The notes under the pieces are model-generated. The model saw nothing but the letters and a program-made list of their open reading frames with translations, was not told the DNA's origin and ran no database searches. The position numbers and the translations under genes are program-made. DNA of 64,000 nt from Aquabacterium sp. (GTDB lineage: Bacteria > Pseudomonadota > Gammaproteobacteria > Burkholderiales > Burkholderiaceae_C): contig NZ_JACRAH010000064.1 in NCBI RefSeq assembly GCF_016234775.1, positions 1 to 64,000 on the forward strand, read 5' to 3'. Below, piece by piece: positions 55,189 to 63,183 of this stretch; within the stretch, counting starts at the first letter, position 1; each line of letters opens with the position of its first letter.

Positions 55189-55303
55189 TGAATGATACGC
55201 CGCAAGGCCTTCATTCCCTGCTTTTCCTCCCTGAGCAGGTGCCTTACCGTGATGACAGCGTTAAGGCTTGAAAGCCCCGGCCTGTGCCGGGGCTCTTTTT
55301 TTT
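55189..55303 (+). ncRNA. Probable trans-acting small RNA between hemB and hemJ
   Basis: About 115 nucleotides run from the predicted start to a strong terminator. Hairpin 1 has stem CCTGC (55217-55221)/GCAGG (55235-55239) with a loop exposing TCCTCCC (55225-55231), which is complementary to Shine-Dalgarno sequences. Hairpin 2 pairs GCCTTA (55241-55246) with TAAGGC (55262-55267). The last hairpin is the terminator. CAAGGCCTT (55203-55211) can compete for AAGGCTTG (55263-55270), so two folds are possible. No good reading frame covers it. Rfam has a Burkholderia family named anti-hemB; identity with it is untested. Confidence 0.68.
55273..55303 (+). terminator. Rho-independent terminator of the small RNA
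   Basis: AGCCCCGGC (55273-55281) and GCCGGGGCT (55286-55294) form a perfect 9-bp stem with a CTGT loop, followed by C and eight T. It ends 54 bases before the hemJ start. Confidence 0.93.
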
Positions 55304-55357
55304 CCAGAGTTGGCTTTTTGAGGGCTTCCTGCCCTCGCTGCTGTTCATAATTCCGCC

Positions 55358-55804
55358 ATGAGCAACGCCTATCTCTGGGTCAAGGCCCTGCACATCATTT
55401 TCGTGGCCAGCTGGTTCGCCGGGCTGTTCTACCTGCCCCGGCTGTTCGTCAATCTGGCCATGGTGCCCTCGGACAGTCACGCAGAACGGGAGCGCTTGCT
55501 GCTCATGGCTCGCAAGCTATACCGCTTCAGCAACATGTTGATGACATTGGCGCTGACTTTTGGTCTGCTGCTCTGGCTTTACTTTGGCATGGGCAAGGGG
55601 CCGGGGCAAATCTGGCTGCATCTGAAGTTGATCCTCGTCATAGCGGTGGTGGGTTATCACCATGTTTGTCGCAAGCTTTTGCGGGAATTCGAGGGCTTGA
55701 GCAATCGGCGCAGCCACAAGTGGTTCCGTGTGTTCAACGAGGTGTCGGTGCTGCTGTTCGCGGCCATCGTCTTCCTGGTCGTGCTCAAGCCGACGATCGG
55801 TTGA
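55358..55804 (+). CDS. hemJ: Protoporphyrinogen oxidase HemJ
   Basis: This is a 148-residue membrane protein with four hydrophobic helices, including the N-terminal ALHIIFVASWFAGLFYLPRLF segment, whose His and Tyr/Arg are typical of HemJ (UPF0093). A conserved WLHLKLILV segment follows in the second half. It oxidises protoporphyrinogen IX in the last-but-one step of haem synthesis in bacteria lacking HemG/HemY. Its position near hemB supports this. A VanZ-like gene follows after 23 bases. Confidence 0.88.
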   Translation: MSNAYLWVKALHIIFVASWFAGLFYLPRLFVNLAMVPSDSHAERERLLLMARKLYRFSNMLMTLALTFGLLLWLYFGMGKGPGQIWLHLKLILVIAVVGYHHVCRKLLREFEGLSNRRSHKWFRVFNEVSVLLFAAIVFLVVLKPTIG

Positions 55805-55827
55805 GCCACTGCGGGCAGTTTGTCCAG

Positions 55828-56976
55828 ATGTCTGTGCATCGCAGCTCCGCCTGGCCACTGACGTGGGTGGCGATTGCCCTCATCGTGTATGCCACGTTGC
55901 ATCCGTGGAGCGGCTGGCATTGGCCTGAAAGTCAGGTGTTCCGCTGGGTGTTGCCCAAGTTGGGCATTGAGGTGGCCAATGACCTGATGGCCAACATCCT
56001 GGGTTATCTGCCCTTCGGCCTGATCATGTGCGTGGCCCACCTGCGCAGCGGGCGTGGGCCTGTGGTGTCTGCCTTCTTGACGGTGTTGTCGGGCTCGGCC
56101 ATGTCATATGCGCTGGAGCTGACTCAATTCGCGCTGCCCTTTCGGGTGCCGTCCATCACCGATTGGATGCTCAATACTCTGGGCATGGCGTGGGGCGCGC
56201 TGGCTGCGCTGACCATCCATGCCTTGGGTCTGGTGGATGTGTGGCACCGCTTGCGTCAACGCTGGTTCATTGCGCAGGCGGGGCACGGCCTGGCCCTCTT
56301 GTGGATGTGGCCGCTGGGTTTGCTGTTCCCGCCCCCTTTGCCCCTGGGTGAGGGGCAGTTGTTGCCGCGTTTGCGCGTCATGTTGATGGAGGCCACGCGT
56401 GACACGCCCCTGCAGCAGTGGATTCTGCCGGCTGATCCCTTGACCATGTGGTCGACCTTTCATTCGTCGGTGGCCTCGTCAAGCTGGGCGCCTGTGATCG
56501 AGTCTCTGACCACCGCGGCGGGCCTGTTGGCCCCGGTGTGTGTGGCCTGCGCCGTGGCGCGCCCGCGCTCCTTGCGTGTCATCTTGCTGACGGGCCTGGT
56601 GTTGCTGGCCATTGGTGTGACGGCGTTATCGACCGCCCTGAACTTCGGCCCCGTTCACGCCTTTACCTGGTTGACCCTGCCCGCCGTCGTCGGGATGTTG
56701 CTGGGGGCTTTCGGGGCCGTGTTCCTGGTGGATCGCAGCCGCACAACGTGTGCCGTACTCGGTGTGTTCGTTGTGATTTCCTTGATCGGGCTCATCCATC
56801 TGGCGCCGCTTGATCCTTACTATGCGCAGACGCTGCAGGCCTGGGAGAACGGGCGCTTCATCCGTTTCCATGGCCTGGCGCGTTGGTTCGGCATCCTGTG
56901 GCCCTATGTGGCCTTGGTCTGGTTGATCGGTCGTTTGTGGGGGCATGAAGCCCAGGAGCCTGCTGCGGCAGTGTGA
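55828..56976 (+). CDS. VanZ-like family membrane protein
   Basis: The 382-residue protein has about nine or ten hydrophobic segments. The N-terminal 130 residues match the VanZ-like domain, with NILGYLPFGLIM and ALELTQFALPFRVPSITDWMLNTLG; the motif of Glu, Gln and Asp residues in this part is characteristic. The remaining helices are of unknown type. VanZ-like proteins are linked to low-level glycopeptide resistance in Gram-positives, but the role in Proteobacteria is unknown. Start 55828 is preferred; the in-frame 55666 start lies inside hemJ. Confidence 0.82.
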   Translation: MSVHRSSAWPLTWVAIALIVYATLHPWSGWHWPESQVFRWVLPKLGIEVANDLMANILGYLPFGLIMCVAHLRSGRGPVVSAFLTVLSGSAMSYALELTQFALPFRVPSITDWMLNTLGMAWGALAALTIHALGLVDVWHRLRQRWFIAQAGHGLALLWMWPLGLLFPPPLPLGEGQLLPRLRVMLMEATRDTPLQQWILPADPLTMWSTFHSSVASSSWAPVIESLTTAAGLLAPVCVACAVARPRSLRVILLTGLVLLAIGVTALSTALNFGPVHAFTWLTLPAVVGMLLGAFGAVFLVDRSRTTCAVLGVFVVISLIGLIHLAPLDPYYAQTLQAWENGRFIRFHGLARWFGILWPYVALVWLIGRLWGHEAQEPAAAV

Positions 56977-56994
56977 ATTTTCTAGAATGCAGAC

Positions 56995-57321
56995 ATGAGT
57001 TATTACCAGCGCCACATCTTTTTCTGCCTGAACCAGCGCATCAATGGCGAGGCCTGCTGTGCCGACCATGCCGCCAAGGATGGGTTTGACCACTGCAAGC
57101 GCCGCATTGCCGATGCCGGTGAGAACGGGCCGGGCAAGGTGCGCGTCAACAAGGCGGGGTGCCTGGACCGCTGTGCCGGTGGGCCTGTGGCGGTGGTCTA
57201 TCCGGAAGGGACTTGGTACACCTTTGTCGACAAGGCTGACATCGACGAGATCGTGGACCGCCACCTCATCAAGGGTGAAGTGGTCGAGCGCCTGGTGTTG
57301 CCGCCTGACGTGGGGCGCTGA
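56995..57321 (+). CDS. Thioredoxin-like [2Fe-2S] ferredoxin protein
   Basis: The 108-residue protein has cysteines at C11 (HIFFCLNQR), CC at 21-22, C34, C56 (KAGCLDRC) and C60. The last four resemble the cluster-binding set of thioredoxin-like [2Fe-2S] ferredoxins. It probably carries single electrons in the cytoplasm; partner unknown. A TAGAAT at 56983-56988 lies so close to the ATG that a leaderless transcript is possible, though no -35 is seen. The hydrolase gene follows five bases later. Confidence 0.83.
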   Translation: MSYYQRHIFFCLNQRINGEACCADHAAKDGFDHCKRRIADAGENGPGKVRVNKAGCLDRCAGGPVAVVYPEGTWYTFVDKADIDEIVDRHLIKGEVVERLVLPPDVGR

Positions 57322-57326
57322 GCATC

Positions 57327-58034
57327 ATGCTGGGACGCCCCGCCTCCAGCACCATCGACGGGCCGGCCGGCCTGCTTGAGGTGGTGGTTGAAGCCCCCGC
57401 GCACAGGCCGCCCCTCGGCCTGGCCGTGATTGCCCATCCGCATCCCTTGATGGGCGGCACGATGGACAACAAGGTGGTGCACACCCTGGTGCGCGCCTTT
57501 GTGCTGGCGGGCTGGCGGGCGGTGCGTTTCAATTTCCGCGGTGTCGGCAAGTCTGAGGCCAGTTGGGACGAGGGGCGCGGCGAGTCGGTCGATATGATGG
57601 CGGTGCTGGGGCATTTCCAGAGCGATCCGGCCTTGCGTGGCCTGCCCGTGGCGCTGGCTGGTTTTTCGTTTGGCGGTTATGTGGCGGCTCAGGTGTATGC
57701 CCGCCTGGCCCAGGCTGCGGCCAACCAGCCTGCCATCCAGGTGCCGGCCCAACTGGTGCTGATCAGCCCTGCTGTGTCCCGTTTCGATGTGCCGCATGTG
57801 CCGCCTCACACCCTGGTTGTCGAAGGCGAGCAGGACGATGTCGTGCCCCTGAGCAGTGTGCTGGAGTGGGCCCGGCCGCAGGCGCTGCCGGTGACCGTCG
57901 TGCCGGGGACGGGGCATTTCTATCATGGTCAGTTGTCGCGCTTGCGCGAGATCGTGCTGCGCCATTTGCTGGCCGATGCGGCCGTTCGTGCACAGGGCGG
58001 GGCCCAGGCGGTCAGCGCGGCCGGGAGCGAGTAA
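57327..58034 (+). CDS. Alpha/beta hydrolase (COG2945 type)
   Basis: The 235-residue cytoplasmic hydrolase has the COG2945 hallmarks: AVIAHPHPLMGGTMDNKVV at the N-terminus, RFNFRGVGKSE, the nucleophile elbow AGFSFGGYVAA and a C-terminal GTGHFYHG holding the catalytic His; the acid is probably in EGEQDDVVP. The substrate is unknown. It starts five bases after the ferredoxin-like gene, so the two are likely co-transcribed. Confidence 0.87.
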   Translation: MLGRPASSTIDGPAGLLEVVVEAPAHRPPLGLAVIAHPHPLMGGTMDNKVVHTLVRAFVLAGWRAVRFNFRGVGKSEASWDEGRGESVDMMAVLGHFQSDPALRGLPVALAGFSFGGYVAAQVYARLAQAAANQPAIQVPAQLVLISPAVSRFDVPHVPPHTLVVEGEQDDVVPLSSVLEWARPQALPVTVVPGTGHFYHGQLSRLREIVLRHLLADAAVRAQGGAQAVSAAGSE

Positions 58035-58108
58035 GCTCGCGGTTTTTCTGCCGTCCTTGCCCGCCCCGGGCGCCTTGTATTTGGTCCTGACGGCACCATA
58101 TCGCTTCC

Positions 58109-59353
58109 ATGACTCCTGTCCTGATGTCTCGCCGGTTGACGCTGGCCGTATCGATGCTGGCGCTTGCCGGCGGTTTGTCGTCGGGCGCGCAGTCTGCGCA
58201 GTCCGTCGATGCCCGCGCGGCCGTGGCCGCGCCTGCGGGTGGCTTTTTCGCCGCGCCCGCCGCGGCCATGCCCTTGCCGCCGGAAGTGGCCGCCCGAGCC
58301 TTCATCCTGCAAGACATGGGCAGCCGCCAGACGCTGGCTGCTCGCAACGCCGATGCGGCGGTCGAGCCAGCCTCCATGACCAAGCTGATGACGGCCTACA
58401 TGGTCTTGCAGGCAGTGCAGGCGGGCAAGTTGCGGTTGGATCAACCGCTGGCGATTTCAGATCGCGCCTGGCGCACCGGGATGACGGGCGCTTCGCGTTC
58501 TTTTCTGGATGTGGGCAGCAAGGTTCGGGTGGATGAGTTGCTCAAGGGCATGTTGGTCCAGAACGGCAACGATGCGGCCGTGGCCCTGGCCGAAGGCGTG
58601 GCGGGCTCGGTGGATGCCTTTGTGGGCATGATGAACCGCCAGGCGCAGGTGATGGGCTTGAAGGCAACGCATTTCCTCAACCCGGAAGGCCTGAGTGCCA
58701 GGGGGCATGTCAGCACGGCGCGCGAGTTGTCACTCATCGCGGCGCACCTGATCACCGACTTCCCTCAGATCATGGGCTATGCCAGCCTCAAGGAATACAG
58801 CCACAACGGGTATCGCCAGGTCAGCCGCAACCTGCTGCTGTTTCGGGATCCTTCTGTGGACGGCTTGATGACGGGCTACACCGAGGCCGCCGGCTATGGA
58901 CTGATCGCCACGTCCCGCCGGACGGTGCAGGGCGCCGAACGGCGTCTGCTGAGCGTGGTGGTGGGGGCGGCATCGCCCGAGTCGCGTGCCATCGAAAGCC
59001 AGAAGCTGCTCAACTGGGGCTACAGCGCCTTTGATGTCGTCAAACTGTTTGACGCCAACCAGAGTGTGACCAGCGCCCAGGTGTGGAAGGGGCAGGCCTC
59101 AACCGTGCGGCTGGGGCGTCCAACACCCCTGATGGTGGTCGTGCCGCGCGGCCAGGCCGGCGCCATCCAGACCAGCCTGACGCGCAACGACCCCTTGCTG
59201 GCCCCCCTGGCTCAAGGGCAGACTGTGGGCACGCTGACCATCAAGCTGGGCACGCAGGCCTGGCAGAACGTGCCCCTGCAGACGCTCGAAGCCGTGCCCA
59301 GTGCGGGCTGGCTGGGCCGCGCCTGGGATGCCATTCGCCTGGGTATCAAGTAA
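58109..59353 (+). CDS. dacC: DacC-like D-alanyl-D-alanine carboxypeptidase with altered motifs
   Basis: The 414-residue periplasmic protein has a signal peptide, a class A PBP5/6-type catalytic domain and a C-terminal beta domain ending in an amphipathic helix (WLGRAWDAIRLGIK) for membrane attachment. SMTK (Ser89-Lys92) is intact, but the SGN motif is NGN (Asn152-Asn154) and the KTG motif is MTG (Met254-Gly256). The Lys of KTG is needed for activity in studied PBP5 enzymes, so this protein may be weak or inactive. dacB in the window keeps all motifs. Confidence 0.88.
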   Translation: MTPVLMSRRLTLAVSMLALAGGLSSGAQSAQSVDARAAVAAPAGGFFAAPAAAMPLPPEVAARAFILQDMGSRQTLAARNADAAVEPASMTKLMTAYMVLQAVQAGKLRLDQPLAISDRAWRTGMTGASRSFLDVGSKVRVDELLKGMLVQNGNDAAVALAEGVAGSVDAFVGMMNRQAQVMGLKATHFLNPEGLSARGHVSTARELSLIAAHLITDFPQIMGYASLKEYSHNGYRQVSRNLLLFRDPSVDGLMTGYTEAAGYGLIATSRRTVQGAERRLLSVVVGAASPESRAIESQKLLNWGYSAFDVVKLFDANQSVTSAQVWKGQASTVRLGRPTPLMVVVPRGQAGAIQTSLTRNDPLLAPLAQGQTVGTLTIKLGTQAWQNVPLQTLEAVPSAGWLGRAWDAIRLGIK

Positions 59354-59398
59354 GCTCGCCCCCGTTTTGACCGGATTTCGCAGAAGAAGGAGGCCGAC

Positions 59399-59701
59399 AT
59401 GAGTCAGCCAGATCACACGCCCGCCAACCCCTACATCCCGCCGGAGCAGTCGCTCATCGAGTACCCGTGCGCCTTTCCCATCAAGGTGATGGGCGCCCAC
59501 CACGAAGCCTTCGTGGACGCGGTGGTGGCCATCGTGCGCGAACACGATCCGGCGTTCGATGCGGCCACCATCCAGCGTCGGCCCAGCAGCAGCGGCAATT
59601 ACCTGGGGCTGACCATCACGGTCACCGCCACGAGTCGCCCTCAACTGGACAATATCTACCGCAGCCTGACCTCCCACCCGATGGTCAAGTACGTGCTGTA
59701 A
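59399..59701 (+). CDS. DUF493 family protein (YbeD-like)
   Basis: This is a 100-residue small protein with the DUF493/YbeD pattern: EYPCAFPIKVMG at the start of the fold, then SSSGNYLGLTITVTATSRPQLDNIYRSL and VKYVL at the end. The fold is a small alpha/beta domain proposed to be regulatory; the role is unknown. It usually precedes lipB and lipA, but here yajC follows. An AGAAGAAGGAGG ribosome binding site precedes the start. Confidence 0.88.
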   Translation: MSQPDHTPANPYIPPEQSLIEYPCAFPIKVMGAHHEAFVDAVVAIVREHDPAFDAATIQRRPSSSGNYLGLTITVTATSRPQLDNIYRSLTSHPMVKYVL

Positions 59702-59849
59702 AGACCGGCTGAGCCGCCGCTCTAACGGCTGGCGGTAAGCCCCCGTGCGGGATGTCACGCCCGCCGCATACAATCGATTGGTTTTGGCCGGCGCGCCTGT
59801 CGCTTTTGTTGAGCGAGGTGCCTCGGCCCTTTGTTTGAAGGAACTTGCC

Positions 59850-60173
59850 GTGTTTATTTCCGAAGCCTATGCCCAGGCCGCCGCTCCCGCCGCAGGCGCA
59901 CAGGGTGGTTTGATGAGTTTTCTGCCGCTGGTGCTCATGTTCGTCGTCTTGTACTTCGTCATGATTCGCCCGCAGATGAAGCGCCAGAAAGAAACCAAAG
60001 CCATGCTCGATGCCCTGGCCAAGGGTGATGAAGTGGTCACCCAGGGCGGCGTGATCGGCAAGATCACCAAGATCGGTGAAACCTTTGTCAGCGTGGAAGT
60101 GTCCAACGGCGTCGAACTGCAACTGCAGCGCGTGGCCATCGTTCAGGTCCTGCCCAAGGGCACCTACAAATAA
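59850..60173 (+). CDS. yajC: Preprotein translocase subunit YajC
   Basis: YajC is the small membrane protein that accompanies SecD and SecF. The 107-residue product has one hydrophobic helix (MSFLPLVLMFVVLYFVMIRPQ) followed by the conserved QMKRQKETKAMLDALAKGDEVVTQGG segment. It starts with GTG at 59850, with AAGGAA nine bases upstream; the in-frame 59745 start lacks such a site. A TACAAT at 59768-59773 may be part of its promoter, but no -35 is clear. Confidence 0.9.
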   Translation: MFISEAYAQAAAPAAGAQGGLMSFLPLVLMFVVLYFVMIRPQMKRQKETKAMLDALAKGDEVVTQGGVIGKITKIGETFVSVEVSNGVELQLQRVAIVQVLPKGTYK

Positions 60174-60209
60174 GAACACAGCGCGAGCTGGCTGTCAGTC
60201 GAGGATTTC

Positions 60210-62069
60210 ATGAACCGCTATTCCTGGTGGAAGTACCTGATCATTGCCGTGGCCCTGTTCATCGGCCTGATCTACACCTTGCCCAACTTCTTTGGCGAGG
60301 CGCCGGCCGTGCAGCTGTCCAGCGGCAAGGCCACGCTCAAGCTCAATGCCGAGTCGGTGGCGAAGGTGGAAGCAGCCCTCAAGGCTGGCGGTCTGACGGC
60401 TGACTTTGTCGAGTTCGATGGCAGCTCGGTGCGGGCCCGTTTCAAGGACACCGACACCCAGCTCAAGGCCCGCGACATCATCACGCGCGCCTTCAACCCG
60501 GACGCGACCGATCCGCACTACATCGTGGCGCTGAACCTGCTGTCGCGCTCGCCGGCCTGGCTGCGCGCCATGCATGCCCAGCCCATGTACCTGGGCCTGG
60601 ACTTGCGCGGTGGCGTGCACTTCCTGATGCAGGTGGACATGAAGGCCGCACTGACGCAGAAGCTGGAAAGCCTCAGCGGCGACATGCGCACCCTGTTGCG
60701 TGACAAGGACATCCGCCACAGCGGGATCCGACGCGATGACCAGGCTGTGATTGTGCGTTTCCGTGACGACGCGGGGCGCAAGGCAGCCCGAACCCTGCTC
60801 ACCGACAGTTTGCCGGATCTGCTGTGGATCGATGGCACCGACGACTCCGGTGACGTGACCCTGGTTGGCAAGCTGAACCCGAAGTCCGAGCGGGCTATCC
60901 AGGAGCAGGCCCTCAAGCAGAACATCACCACCTTGCACAACCGGATCAACGAGCTGGGCGTGGCCGAGCCCGTGATCCAGCAGCAGGGGCTGGACCGTGT
61001 TGTCGTGCAGTTGCCTGGCGTGCAAGATACCGCCAAGGCCAAGGACATCATCGGCCGCACCGCCACACTGGAGGTGCGCATGGTGGATGACGGCACCGAG
61101 GCGCAGGCAGCCTTGAGTGGGGCGGGCGCTGTGCCATTCGGGACGGAGCGCTATCTGGAACGTGGCGGCGTGCCCATCATTGTCAAGCGTCAGGTCGTCC
61201 TGACGGGGGACAACCTGACCGATGCGCAAGCCGGTTTCGACGAAAACCAGGAGGCTGCTGTTCACCTGACGCTGGACGCCCGTGGTGCCCGCATCTTCCG
61301 TGACATCACGCGCGAGAACATCGGCAAGCGCATGGCCATCCTGCTGTTCGAAAAGGGCAAGGGCGAGGTCGTGACGGCCCCGGTGATCCGTGGCGAAATC
61401 GGTGGTGGCCGCGTGCAGATCTCCGGTCGCATGAGCACCGAAGAGGCCAGTGACACTGCGCTGCTGCTGCGCGCCGGTTCGCTGGCTGCGCCCATGGAGA
61501 TCATCGAAGAGCGCACCGTCGGCCCCAGCCTGGGCGCAGAAAACATCGCCCAGGGCTTCAACAGCCTGATCTACGGTTTTGCCGCGATCGCTGTATTCAT
61601 GGTCTTCTACTACATGCTGTTTGGCGTGTTCTCTACCATCGCGCTGTCGGTCAACCTGCTGTTGCTGGTGGCGGTGCTGTCCATGCTGCAAGCCACGCTG
61701 ACGCTGCCTGGTATCGCTGCTATCGCGTTGACGCTGGGTATGGCCATTGACTCCAACGTGCTGATCAACGAGCGGGTGCGTGAAGAGTTGCGCAATGGCT
61801 CGGCGCCGCAATCGGCCATCGCGGCTGGTTACGAGCACGCCTGGGCCACGATCCTGGACTCCAACGTGACCACGCTGATTGCCGGGCTGTCCCTGCTGGC
61901 TTTTGGCTCCGGCCCGGTCAAGGGCTTTGCCGTGGTGCATTGCCTGGGCATCCTCACCTCCATGTTCTCCGCCGTGTTCTTCTCGCGCGGTCTGGTCAAC
62001 CTCTGGTATGGCCGTCAGAAGAAGCTCAAGAGCGTGTCCATCGGGCAGGTCTGGAAAGCTCAGGAATAA
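60210..62069 (+). CDS. secD: Protein translocase subunit SecD
   Basis: This inner-membrane accessory of SecYEG uses the proton gradient to pull proteins out of the channel. The 619-residue product has an N-terminal helix, a large periplasmic region including YLGLDLRGGVHFLMQVD, and six C-terminal helices. The latter include TLPGIAAIALTLGMAIDSNVLI and INERVREEL, the most conserved part. secF follows after 15 bases in the yajC-secD-secF operon. Confidence 0.96.
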   Translation: MNRYSWWKYLIIAVALFIGLIYTLPNFFGEAPAVQLSSGKATLKLNAESVAKVEAALKAGGLTADFVEFDGSSVRARFKDTDTQLKARDIITRAFNPDATDPHYIVALNLLSRSPAWLRAMHAQPMYLGLDLRGGVHFLMQVDMKAALTQKLESLSGDMRTLLRDKDIRHSGIRRDDQAVIVRFRDDAGRKAARTLLTDSLPDLLWIDGTDDSGDVTLVGKLNPKSERAIQEQALKQNITTLHNRINELGVAEPVIQQQGLDRVVVQLPGVQDTAKAKDIIGRTATLEVRMVDDGTEAQAALSGAGAVPFGTERYLERGGVPIIVKRQVVLTGDNLTDAQAGFDENQEAAVHLTLDARGARIFRDITRENIGKRMAILLFEKGKGEVVTAPVIRGEIGGGRVQISGRMSTEEASDTALLLRAGSLAAPMEIIEERTVGPSLGAENIAQGFNSLIYGFAAIAVFMVFYYMLFGVFSTIALSVNLLLLVAVLSMLQATLTLPGIAAIALTLGMAIDSNVLINERVREELRNGSAPQSAIAAGYEHAWATILDSNVTTLIAGLSLLAFGSGPVKGFAVVHCLGILTSMFSAVFFSRGLVNLWYGRQKKLKSVSIGQVWKAQE

Positions 62070-62084
62070 AAGGGAGTACACACC

Positions 62085-63104
62085 ATGGAATTTTTCCGCA
62101 TCAAGCGCGACATCCCCTTCATGCGCCACGCGTTGATCTTCAACGCGATCTCTTTCCTGACCTTCGCGGCCGCAGTCTTCTTTCTGGTGACGCGAGGTCT
62201 GCATCTGTCCATCGAGTTCACCGGTGGTTCGCTGATTGAGGTGCAGTACGCGCAGAGCGCTGACCTGGTCAAGACGCGTACGGCCATCGAGAAGCTCAAC
62301 TACGGTGAGGTTCAGGTCCAGAACTTCGGCTCGTCGCGTGACGTGCTGATTCGCCTGCCTTTGCGCGGCGGCATGAAGCAGACCGAGGTCGTGACCAAGG
62401 TGTTTGGGGCACTGTGCCAGGCTGAGTCTGGCCAGATCGTCAACAAGGACACGGACAAGGGCCCCGCTGAAATCTGTGAAGCCGCAGGTGGCGTGCAGCC
62501 CGTGACCAAGCAGCGCAGCGAATTTGTCGGCCCGCAGGTCGGTGACGAACTGGCTCGCGACGGCGCCCTGGCGCTGGCCGTGACCGTGCTGGGCATCATG
62601 ATCTACCTGGCGCTGCGCTTCGAGTGGAAGTTCTCGGTGGCTGCCATCATCGCCAACTTGCACGACATCATCATCATCCTGGGCTTCTTCGCCTTCTTCC
62701 AGTGGGAGTTTTCACTCTCCGTTCTGGCTGCCGTGCTGGCTGTGCTGGGTTACTCGGTGAACGAATCGGTGGTGATCTTTGACCGGATTCGTGAGACTTT
62801 CCGGCGGTTCCGCAAGCTGAGCACCGCGGAGGTCATCGACCACGCGATCACCAGCACCATGAGCCGCACCATCATCACGCACGGCAGTACCGAAATGATG
62901 GTGCTGGCCATGCTGATTTTTGGTGGCCCCACGCTGCACTACTTCGCGCTGGCCCTGACCATCGGCATTTTGTTCGGCATCTATTCGTCGGTGTTCGTGG
63001 CCGCGGCCATTGCGATGTGGCTGGGCGTTAAACGCGATGATCTGATTAAAACGGGCAAAAAAGACCTCGATCCCAACGATCCACACGCTGGTGCCGTGGT
63101 GTAG
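62085..63104 (+). CDS. secF: Protein translocase subunit SecF
   Basis: SecF is the partner of SecD in proton-driven protein export. The 339-residue product has an N-terminal helix, the GLHLSIEFTGGSLIEVQ region, and C-terminal helices with VLGYSVNESVVIFDRIRE and SRTIITHGSTEMMVL. A basic C-terminal tail is cytoplasmic. AAGGGAG lies before the ATG. No terminator with a T tract is obvious in the 80 bases after the stop. Confidence 0.96.
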   Translation: MEFFRIKRDIPFMRHALIFNAISFLTFAAAVFFLVTRGLHLSIEFTGGSLIEVQYAQSADLVKTRTAIEKLNYGEVQVQNFGSSRDVLIRLPLRGGMKQTEVVTKVFGALCQAESGQIVNKDTDKGPAEICEAAGGVQPVTKQRSEFVGPQVGDELARDGALALAVTVLGIMIYLALRFEWKFSVAAIIANLHDIIIILGFFAFFQWEFSLSVLAAVLAVLGYSVNESVVIFDRIRETFRRFRKLSTAEVIDHAITSTMSRTIITHGSTEMMVLAMLIFGGPTLHYFALALTIGILFGIYSSVFVAAAIAMWLGVKRDDLIKTGKKDLDPNDPHAGAVV

Positions 63105-63183
63105 AGTCTTTGGCAGTTAGTTGAATAACCAGATCGGCCGGGGATGGCGAAGTAACCCGGTCGGCTGAACGGCTGCCAATCAC

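Noticed and set aside
55189-55303. 6S RNA as identity of the small RNA
   Set aside because: It is too short (about 115 nt rather than about 180) and lacks the long closing stem and central bubble; a TCCCTGAGC stretch alone is not enough.
60195-62663. 822-codon open frame antisense to secD and secF
   Set aside because: It shows His/Gln/Val-rich antisense composition with no recognisable domain, opposite clear secD and secF genes.
63105-63183. Hairpin CCGGG/CCCGG as terminator of secF
   Set aside because: The arms are short and no T tract follows, so I do not call it a terminator.
63106-63183. tRNA gene after secF
   Set aside because: No TTCGA-type arm or CCA-adjacent acceptor stem could be assembled from this stretch.
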